The notes below the pieces were generated by a model that saw only the letters and a list, made by a program, of their open reading frames with translations, was not told the DNA's origin and ran no database searches. Below are positions 1-6,118 of a DNA stretch of 7,127 nucleotides, piece after piece (within the stretch, counting starts at the first letter, position 1; each line of letters begins with the position of its first letter). Both the position numbers and the translations under genes were made by a program. The DNA is from Phocaeicola_A sp964481755 (GTDB lineage Bacteria; Bacteroidota; Bacteroidia; Bacteroidales; Bacteroidaceae). The stretch spans positions 1-7,127 of the forward strand of contig CAYZVH010000154.1 in assembly GCA_964481755.1 (NCBI GenBank). The letters are read 5' to 3'.

Positions 1-1347
1 GTCGCGCACGGCCTTCATCTCCAGCATGTGTTCGCGGCTGATGCTCTCGTTGCCACACTCATAGAAGAGGATGCTTGGGTTGTTGCGGTTGTAGATGATG
101 GCATCGCGCATCAAGTCGACACGCTGTTGCCACTGACGTCCTGTGCGGTCTTTCTCAGCATCACCGGCAGGCATGGCTTGGATGAGTCCTACACGGTCGC
201 ACGACTCCACGTCCTGCTTCCAGGGGGTGACGTGCATCCAACGCACAAGGTTGGCATTGCCTTCCACCATCAAGCCGTTGCTGTAGTCGCTGAGCCAAGC
301 CGGCACGGACATGCCCACAGCAGGCCACTCGTTGCTGGTGCGCTGGGCGTAACCCTTCATCTGAATGACGCGGTCGTTGAGCCAAACCTTGCCTTCGGCG
401 AAACGGGTCTTGCGGAAACCGGTGCGGGTAGACACCTCGTCAATCACGTTTCCCTGCGCGTCTTTCAACGCTGTCTTTATGGTATAGAGGTAGCCATAGC
501 CCCAGCTCCAGAAGTGGAGTCCTCCGATTGCCTGCGCTGCCTTCACAGTGCGCATCTCGCCCGGTTGCAAGGTGATGCGCTCGCCATCGAACTCCTTCAC
601 CGTCACGCCATCGGCATCGGCTACGGAGACATGATAGCTAAGGGTGCAAGGCTCGGAACTGTCGTTCTTCACCTGCGACTCCGCATGCACGGTAGCCGTG
701 CGGCCTGGGATGTCGAACTGGTCGGCATAGACGTAGACACCCGTGGTCTTCAAGGAGCTATAGAGCGGCAAGGTCTGGTACACCTTATCGGTGATGTGCA
801 GAAAGACGTTCTTGGGGATGCCGCCATAGTTGGCGTTGAAGTTGCGGTCGTTCCACTGATAGCGGGAGCTGGAGGAACGCTCGCGATACTGCCAATCGTT
901 GTCGATGCGCACCGCCAACACGTTGTCGCCTGCTTTGATGTATGGGGTGAGGTCGAAGCCTACGGCCATCACACCATTCTCGTGCAGGCCCAGGTTCTGT
1001 CCGTTCAGGTAGAACTCGCCACTGAAGCGGATACCCTCGAACTCCACAAATACCTTCTTTCCGGCTGCGACCTCGTCCACATTGAAGTGTTTGCGGTACC
1101 ACACGACGGTATCCGTCAGTTGGGCAATGGCCACCCGGAAGGCCTCATCCTCGTTGAAGGCACGGGGCAAGTCCACCTTCTTCCAACGTTTGTCGTTGTA
1201 GTCGATAGCCGAAGCGGCTTGCTCATCACCGATGTGGAGCAGCCATCCGTTATTGAAATTGAATCGTTTGCGCTCATTGGCAGAGGTACTTACCTGCATG
1301 CCGAACGCCAACAGAAGCAGTAGAATCAAATAGAGTCTTCTTGTCAT
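1..1347 (-). CDS. Divergent GH2 glycoside hydrolase, exported, C-terminus beyond window
   Basis: 449 codons are visible, from ATG at 1347-1345 to the window edge with no stop. The N-terminus (MTRRLYLILLLLLAF) is a signal peptide, probably cut near STSA|NE around residue 23. A GH2 sugar-binding jelly-roll domain follows (about 28-190: FNNGWLLHIGD, VVWYRKHF, VFVEFEGIRFSGEFYLNG, NYGGIPKNVFLH), then the immunoglobulin-like domain (about 195-315), then the start of the TIM barrel. E434 in LFYECGNES is the predicted acid/base; the nucleophile lies outside the window. The barrel entrance is unusual: KGYAQRTSNEWPAVG stands where many GH2 enzymes have a G-x-N-x-H-type motif, and RWMHVTP replaces R-x-S-H-x-P. 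It is therefore clearly not a copy of the 2717-4959 enzyme. Family knowledge allows galactosidase, glucuronidase, mannosidase or arabinosidase activity; the sequence does not decide. It starts 34 bp after the esterase stop, with an A/T-rich leader and no promoter seen, so it is the likely last visible gene of the operon. Confidence 0.9.
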   Translation of the reverse strand, partial: MTRRLYLILLLLLAFGMQVSTSANERKRFNFNNGWLLHIGDEQAASAIDYNDKRWKKVDLPRAFNEDEAFRVAIAQLTDTVVWYRKHFNVDEVAAGKKVFVEFEGIRFSGEFYLNGQNLGLHENGVMAVGFDLTPYIKAGDNVLAVRIDNDWQYRERSSSSRYQWNDRNFNANYGGIPKNVFLHITDKVYQTLPLYSSLKTTGVYVYADQFDIPGRTATVHAESQVKNDSSEPCTLSYHVSVADADGVTVKEFDGERITLQPGEMRTVKAAQAIGGLHFWSWGYGYLYTIKTALKDAQGNVIDEVSTRTGFRKTRFAEGKVWLNDRVIQMKGYAQRTSNEWPAVGMSVPAWLSDYSNGLMVEGNANLVRWMHVTPWKQDVESCDRVGLIQAMPAGDAEKDRTGRQWQQRVDLMRDAIIYNRNNPSILFYECGNESISREHMLEMKAVRD

Positions 1348-1381
1348 GGTATTGATTATTTATTGTTTCTTACTTAATAGA

Positions 1382-2616
1382 TTAGTTGCCATCGGGCTTT
1401 TTCAAGCTCACGTATGGATAGGCGTCCCACTTGAACTCCTCGAACTTGTCGGGGTGTGCGGGATCGAAACCAGTGAAGTCAGATACGAGGTACTGTGCCA
1501 ACGGCAACTTGGCCTCACGAATGCCTTGTGCGATGCACTTGGCTACTTCATAAGCTCCGAACATGTTGAAGTGACTGTTGTCGGCCAACTGCTGAGGGCG
1601 ACCGGGGAACGCTCCGGCCGGATAGTGCACGAAGAGGTTCTTCGATCCTTCCACGCCCATCGCCTCACACATCGTCTTGGTCATCTCCTGCAGTTCGATG
1701 ACGGGAACCTGCTCGCGTGCGGCTATCTCACGCAACGCTTGCGGATAGTCGGCGTGTGTATCGAGGATGTGTGTGTTGTCCTGACTCCAATGGCGACGGC
1801 GAGTAGGTGTGACAATCACTGGATTGGCACCTTTGGCACGCACCTCGTCGATGAAAATCTTGATGTGGTAAGCAAAGGAGTAGAAGGCTCCCTTGCCGGG
1901 ACCTTTCTGCTTTTGGTCGTTGTGACCAAACTCCACGAAGAGCCAGTCGCCGGGCTTAATCTGGGTGAGTATCTTCTCCAGTCGACGTTGTGCTTGGAAG
2001 CTGTCGGCAGAGAGACCCGACTCGGCATAGTTGGCCACAGCCACTTGGTCGGTGAGGAAACGGGTAATCATCTGTCCCCAGCTAGTGAAGGGGTCGGAGT
2101 CCTGGTCCACCACGGTGGAGTTGCCACAAAGGTATATGGTAGGCACATCGTCCACCTTCTGAATCTCGACGGCGGTGACACGCGGCGCGTCGCCATTGAA
2201 CTCCAGGGTCAACTTGTTGTCCCAGTTCAGTTTCTTACGCTCACCCGGTTTGATGCGCACATACCGACCCTCGCGGATGAGTGTGTCGCGCTTGTTCACA
2301 CAGATGGTCTGTTGCTTCAGCTCACCTTTCTTTGTAGCCACACGCTCCAGGAAGAGGCGACGGCTCTCAGCTCGTACGGTGGTGACACCAGCTGACTTCT
2401 TGCTACCGAGGGTGAGGGTGATGCGATAGTTGCCATCGGGCACCTTCACCGAGAAGAAGAAGGCTTCGTTGGACTTGCCGTCCCACGAGGTGTTGAGGTC
2501 GTAACCGTAACCTACCTCATCGGTATATTTAGTTTCCGGTGTAATCTTCGTATAGCCTTCCGAGACTTTCTTGTTTGTACTGAAATCGAATTTGAAATCT
2601 TGTGCCTGCAAGAGGG
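1382..2616 (-). CDS. SGNH-hydrolase esterase, rhamnogalacturonan acetylesterase (CE12) type, N-terminus lost in gap
   Basis: The reading frame is open from the assembly gap to TAA at 1384-1382. The first visible residues, LLQAQ|DFKFDF, look like the end of a signal peptide, so the true start lies in the Ns; the TTG at 2611 is not a credible start. Numbering from that TTG, residues 5-150 form a beta-rich N-terminal domain (KFDFSTNKK, GYTKITPET, DEVGYGYD) of the kind found ahead of CE12 esterases. The SGNH domain follows: block I GNST (S165 nucleophile), block II NYAESG (G199), block III FGHND (N231), block V DNSHF (D344 and H347). The order and spacing fit rhamnogalacturonan acetylesterases, which remove O-acetyl groups from galacturonate in rhamnogalacturonan I. 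Block I is GNST rather than the fungal GDST. The exported protein would act in the periplasm or at the surface. GH2 genes flank it. Acetylxylan or another acetylated glycan remains possible. Confidence 0.9.
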
Positions 2617-2716
2617 NNNNNNNNNNNNNNNNNNNNNNNNNNNNNNNNNNNNNNNNNNNNNNNNNNNNNNNNNNNNNNNNNNNNNNNNNNNNNNNNNNNN
2701 NNNNNNNNNNNNNNNN
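2617..2716. other. Assembly gap of exactly 100 Ns
   Basis: Exactly 100 Ns lie between two open minus-strand frames. A round 100 is the usual placeholder for a gap of unknown size. On the high-coordinate side the GH2 frame is cut after ...ASLIAV and the GA of a D/E codon. On the low-coordinate side the esterase frame appears as (P/S/T/A)LLQAQD. The gap must hold the GH2 C-terminus and stop, an intergenic spacer, and the esterase start plus most of its signal peptide. That is unlikely to fit in 100 bases, so the real distance is probably longer. Confidence 0.97.
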
Positions 2717-4959
2717 TCCACGGCTATCAGACTGGCTTCGCCTTCCACGGTAAAGGTCACATCCTCGCCGGACACAGGTACGGTACGTCCCTTGCTATCC
2801 ACAGCATAGACACGGATGTACTGCAGGTCCATGCCGTCGGCGGTGAAGTTGCCTTCATCCTCCACCACGGCTTTCAGGCGCACTGCCTTGCCAGTCGTCT
2901 GCAATTCGTGACGGGCAACTTCCTTACCGTTGTTGCGTGCAATAGCCGTCACCTTTCCGCCTTTGCCGTAAGGAATGTTCTCCCAATAGATGATGTTGCG
3001 TTTCGTGATGTCGCTACGGTTGTTCTGCTTCACGCCCATACTCTTGCCGTTCACCAGCAGTTCCACCTCGTCGGCATTGGTGTAGGTGAAGAGGTTCTGG
3101 TTGCTACCCTCCTCGCGGTTCCAGTGCGACGAGAGGGAGGTACCGCCTACCATCACGTCGTTCCACTCGATGCTCTTGTTCTTAACGTCCTCCACACCGA
3201 TGCGCACCAGCGGTTCGTCGCTGAATCCGCTCTTAATGAGATAGGCCTGCGGATAGGGTTCCAGCGTATGGTTGAAGAAGGAGAAGTTCCATCCCTTCTT
3301 GGGCCATCCGTTGGACTCGCCCCAATATTCGATGGCGCCCCAATAAGCCAGGCCTACCATCTTCTCGTGGTCCATACCGAAGAAAGGAGCCAGCAGCTCG
3401 TTGGAGGTCGCCTCGCTCTGGTAGACGGTCATGTGCGGATCGTGCTTAAGATAGTCCTGATAGTTGAGGTAGCGGTAGTTGAAGCTGGAGACCTCGGTCA
3501 CCGTGGCCAACTCGGGAGCGAATATCTTTGTATTGAAGTCTGAGTCGTTCTTACCGATGGCACCTCGGCGAGCGGGGAACATAGCCACCGTCGTCTTGCG
3601 GGTGTCGTCGTAACGCTTCACCATCACGTCGAAGATGCGATAGGTGGTCACACCCCAGTCGCCAGTTTGGAATCCGGCCAAGTCCTCACGCATCTGCAGC
3701 TCGTTGCCGAGGCTCCAGAGTATCACACACGGGTGGTTGCGGTCGCGCTTCACCCACTCCGGTATCATCTGATGCCAAAGGGAGGTGAAGGGTTTGCGTC
3801 CGCCCCAGTAGCTGCCATCGCTCCACTTGTCGATGAGTTCGTCCACTACCAGGATGCCGTATTTGTCGGCCAACTTGAGGAAGCCTATGGAGTAGGGGTT
3901 ATGTGAACAACGGATATGGTTGTATCCGAACTGTTTCATCTGCTTGAACTGACGCTCGATGGCGGCATCGAAGGCGGCCACACCCACAGCGCCTAAGTCG
4001 TGGTGATTGGCGATGCCCTTCAGGAAGAGTTTCTTGCCATTGAGTTTGAATCCGAACTCGGGAGAGAACTCCACGGTGCGGATGCCGAAGTTGTCCTCCA
4101 CGCGGTCTATCATCTTGCCGTCCTGCACCAGTGTCACTTCGGCACGATAGAGGTTAGGAGACTCGCACGACCACAGCTGAGGAGCATTGACGGTAGCGAG
4201 CGGGAGCTTTACCTCCGGGTGCAACAGTTTGTTCTTCAGCGGAGCCTTGGTCTGGCACTCGGCCACCAACTGTCCGTCGGGAGCGTATATCTTGGCGAAG
4301 ATGTCCACATCGAACGATTTGCCACGGATGCCTTCGAGCTCCACCTGCACCTGAACATCGGCAGCAGCATCGGTAATCTTCGGTGTGGTGATGTAGAGAC
4401 CATGGCGGGCAATGGCAATGGGATTCTTCACCACCAAGTGGACATCCCGGAAGATGCCACCGCCAGTATACCAACGCGAACCTCCCTTAGGACCTGTGTT
4501 GGCACGCACTGCCACGACGTTTTCCTTATCATAATTGAGCAGTTTGGTGATGTCCACCTCATAGCCGTTGTAGCCATATTCGTTGCTGCCGACCTGTTTG
4601 CCGTTGACCCACACGTCGCTCACGTACATGATGCCCTCGAAGTCGAGCAGCACCCGATGGTCTTTCCATGCCTCATCGGCTTGGAAGGATTTGCGGTACC
4701 AGCCTGTTTCCATGGCCTTGAAACCACGAGCACCGCCTGCCGACTCATCCCACGGCTGTTCCATCTGGAAGTCGTGCGGTAGGTCGAGCGTGCGCCACGA
4801 GGCATCGTCGTAGTCTACGGCTTGCGCCTCTTTCACGTCGCCCAAGTGGAATCGCCACCCGAAGTTAAAGAGTTGAGTGATTCGCCCGGAAGTAGCGTCC
4901 TGGGCATAGATGCAGGCCATCTGCATCAAACATAGTAATAGGAAGATTGCTTTTTTCAT
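2717..4959 (-). CDS. GH2 beta-galactosidase-type enzyme, exported, C-terminus cut by gap
   Basis: ATG at 4959-4957; 747 complete codons are readable before the gap. Residues 1-20 are a signal peptide ending IYAQ|D. The domains are: sugar-binding jelly roll (about 28-178: FNFGWRFHLGD, LPHDF, TGWYRKSF, YTGGGIFRDVHL), immunoglobulin-like sandwich (about 185-298, ending FGIRTVEF), TIM barrel (about 300-560: KGIANHHDLGA, HIRCSHNPY, VDELIDKW), then a DUF4982-like domain (about 575-690: TYTNADEVELLVNGKS) and a GH2 C-terminal Ig-like domain (from about 693: YIRVYAVDSKG). The acid/base is E420 in LWSLGNE; the nucleophile is E516 in YQSEATS. This architecture is typical of Bacteroides GH2 beta-galactosidases, retaining exo-enzymes acting on terminal sugars of a side chain; other GH2 specificities cannot be excluded. 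The start is 13 bp after the deacetylase-like stop, so the two are co-transcribed. Reading through the Ns gives an apparent 815-residue protein whose last 34 residues are out-of-frame esterase DNA; that tail is false. Confidence 0.93.
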
Positions 4960-4972
4960 GATATTGAAACTG

Positions 4973-5932
4973 TTATTTGATTCTTATCTTAATCGCTCCG
5001 CCATAGGGATTGAAGTCGAACAGCGCCTTGCCGTCACGTATCTCCACAGAGAGTTTCTTCTTGCCTTGCTTGGCCGTCACGCGTCCCTCCCCTATCTCGT
5101 TGACCACCATGGTCAAGGGCGCAGTAAAGAGTTCGGGGTCGAGGTCCAGCTTGGGAGTGATCACAATGGTTTGTCTGTTGCGTTCTATCGTCAGGCGGAT
5201 GGCATCTCGTTCCTTTACGTAAGCAGCCACTTCTACAAACGTGCCTACCCACACCTTGTCGGCATGCTGTTTCACGTAGTCCCAGTGGTCCCACAGGCGT
5301 TGGGGATTGACGAAGGCATCGTAGCCATAGGTGAGTCCGTGCGTCATTCCTACGCCCCACTCACCTCTTTCTATAAGTCCGTCCACCCATTGGTTCAAGT
5401 CCTGCAGGGTGCGTTTGCTACCTACCGACCGTTGTTCAAGGCGGGTTCCTACCCTACCCTTCTCCACATAACTTTTACCCGGTTCGCTCTTGTTGTTATT
5501 AGGATAGGCGAAAGTTTTCGACGGCGTGCCGATATACTTCAGGATAGCCTCATCGTTTCGTTGGATATCCACTATCAGCGAGTCCAGAGGGAAGCGGGCG
5601 AAGTTGCGGTGTGCCCAACCGTGGTTGGCTATCTCGTGTCCGTGCTCGGACATCTCACGGAGTTGTCCCCATGTGGCGCGTGTGGTGTCGGTCACATGCT
5701 CGAGGTCTTGGTTTATCTTCGACCCATTGATGTAGAAGGTTCCACGGAATCCACGTTTCTCCAGTTCGGGTGCCGCCATTGTATATTGCTCGGCGTAACC
5801 GTCGTCGAAGGTATAACTGACAGCACAAGTCTTGTCGCCTTTGTAACGAGCCACCTCTACGACCTCTGGTTCAGTCTGAGCAAATAGCTGACCAGCAAAA
5901 AAGATTTCTATGACTAGGAAAATATTTCTCAT
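4973..5932 (-). CDS. Exported polysaccharide-deacetylase-like protein (CE4/NodB superfamily) with C-terminal beta domain
   Basis: 319 codons, ATG at 5932-5930 to TAA at 4975-4973. This start gives a clean signal peptide (MRNIFLVIEIFFAGQLFAQ|T); an upstream in-frame TTG at 5965 falls inside the -7 promoter box and is rejected. Residues about 35-240 hold a NodB-like barrel: SYTFDDGY (D43 catalytic base, D44 metal ligand), NHGWAHRNF (H104 and H108 metal ligands), FAYP (141-144) and GMTHG (H198, candidate catalytic histidine). The usual R-x-P-x-G motif 3 and the Trp/Asp motif 4 are not evident, so the active site is a variant of the chitin or peptidoglycan deacetylase form. Residues about 245-319 form a beta-rich tail (LTIERNRQTIVITP to AIKIRIK). 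Family members hydrolyse N- or O-acetyl groups on glycans; the substrate here is unknown. As first gene after the promoter and beside GH2 and esterase genes, it probably helps de-acylate the same glycan. Confidence 0.9.
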   Translation of the reverse strand: MRNIFLVIEIFFAGQLFAQTEPEVVEVARYKGDKTCAVSYTFDDGYAEQYTMAAPELEKRGFRGTFYINGSKINQDLEHVTDTTRATWGQLREMSEHGHEIANHGWAHRNFARFPLDSLIVDIQRNDEAILKYIGTPSKTFAYPNNNKSEPGKSYVEKGRVGTRLEQRSVGSKRTLQDLNQWVDGLIERGEWGVGMTHGLTYGYDAFVNPQRLWDHWDYVKQHADKVWVGTFVEVAAYVKERDAIRLTIERNRQTIVITPKLDLDPELFTAPLTMVVNEIGEGRVTAKQGKKKLSVEIRDGKALFDFNPYGGAIKIRIK

Positions 5933-5962
5933 AATATTTATGGTTTGTTTGAGTTCACATCG

Positions 5963-5993
5963 CAAAGGTAGATATTTAGCGAATACGTCTAAA
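5963..5993 (-). promoter_or_regulatory. Bacteroidetes-type promoter for the four-gene operon
   Basis: On the minus strand TACCTTTG (5970-5963) matches the Bacteroides -7 consensus TAnnTTTG. A TTTA (5993-5990), one base off the -33 consensus TTTG, lies 19 nt upstream, a normal spacing. Transcription should begin about 4-8 nt past the -7 box, near 5955-5959, giving a leader of roughly 25 nt before the ATG at 5932. The leader is A/T-rich with no Shine-Dalgarno, as is common in this phylum. The -7 match is strong and the -33 match moderate. Confidence 0.72.
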
Positions 5994-6057
5994 TGGATAT
6001 TTTATCCACTCTATGCAATAATAGACTTTAAGAACGGCCCCAAGTGCATATATTCGC
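5979..6057. repeat. Nested inverted repeats forming a possible three-way junction
   Basis: GCGAATA (5979-5985) is perfectly complementary to TATTCGC (6051-6057). Just inside, TATGCA (6012-6017) is complementary to TGCATA (6045-6050). The two right arms are contiguous, a single 13-nt run; the left arms are split by 26 bp that contain the 5994-6008 dyad. The layout could form an outer stem with two branch hairpins. The outer left arm lies in the spacer between the -33 and -7 boxes. The section is upstream of the predicted transcription start, so it would act as DNA, or as RNA only in read-through transcripts. Confidence 0.4.
5994..6008. promoter_or_regulatory. 15-bp perfect dyad abutting the -33 element, candidate operator
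   Basis: The plus strand reads TGGATA-TTT-TATCCA: two perfect 6-bp arms around a 3-bp centre. It lies directly upstream of the proposed -33 box (5993-5990) of the minus-strand promoter. A dyad in this position suits a dimeric activator touching RNA polymerase, or a repressor. No regulator gene is in the window to name as its partner, and chance is possible in an A/T-rich stretch. Confidence 0.45.
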
Positions 6058-6058
6058 A

Positions 6059-6108
6059 AAAGAGTGACACTTTTTGAACCGAAGGGTTACAAATGGGTGT
6101 CACTCTTT
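6059..6108 (-). terminator. Stem-loop terminator after the upstream GH2 gene
   Basis: Perfect 12-bp arms AAAGAGTGACAC (6059-6070) and GTGTCACTCTTT (6097-6108) enclose 26 nt, in which AACC/GGTT (6077-6080 with 6085-6088) can form a small inner stem. The minus-strand 3' arm runs into CTCTTTTG, a short T tract. The hairpin begins 10 bp after the TAG at 6121-6119 and sits upstream of the next promoter, so it would insulate the two transcription units. The loop is large and the T tract short, so an mRNA-end stabilising or processing role, or an operator, is also possible. Confidence 0.6.
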
Positions 6109-6118
6109 CACGCTCGGA

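Noticed and set aside
28..1323. Long plus-strand open frame of 431 codons, with others at 1346-2395, 4000-4782, 4910-5887 and 6074-7072
   Set aside because: They lie opposite minus-strand genes with clear families, signal peptides and catalytic motifs. Their translations are rich in His, Val and Leu with no domain pattern, as expected for antisense frames of high-G+C genes.
1382..2611. Esterase starting at TTG 2611 (MQAQDF...)
   Set aside because: The frame is open upstream and LLQAQ|D looks like the end of a signal peptide, so the true start is within the gap.
2512..4959. A single 815-residue protein running across the N gap
   Set aside because: The last 34 residues come from a wrong frame of the esterase gene; the join depends on an arbitrary 100-N placeholder.
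4944..4959. Lipoprotein signal for the GH2 at 4959, based on the Cys near residue 16
   Set aside because: The residues before it (Q-M-A-C) do not fit the [LVI]-[ASTVI]-[GAS]-C lipobox well, while IYAQ|D just after gives a normal signal peptidase I site. Surface anchoring is not excluded.
4973..5965. Deacetylase-like protein starting at TTG 5965
   Set aside because: This codon lies inside the -7 box TACCTTTG, upstream of the expected transcription start; ATG at 5932 begins exactly at the signal peptide.
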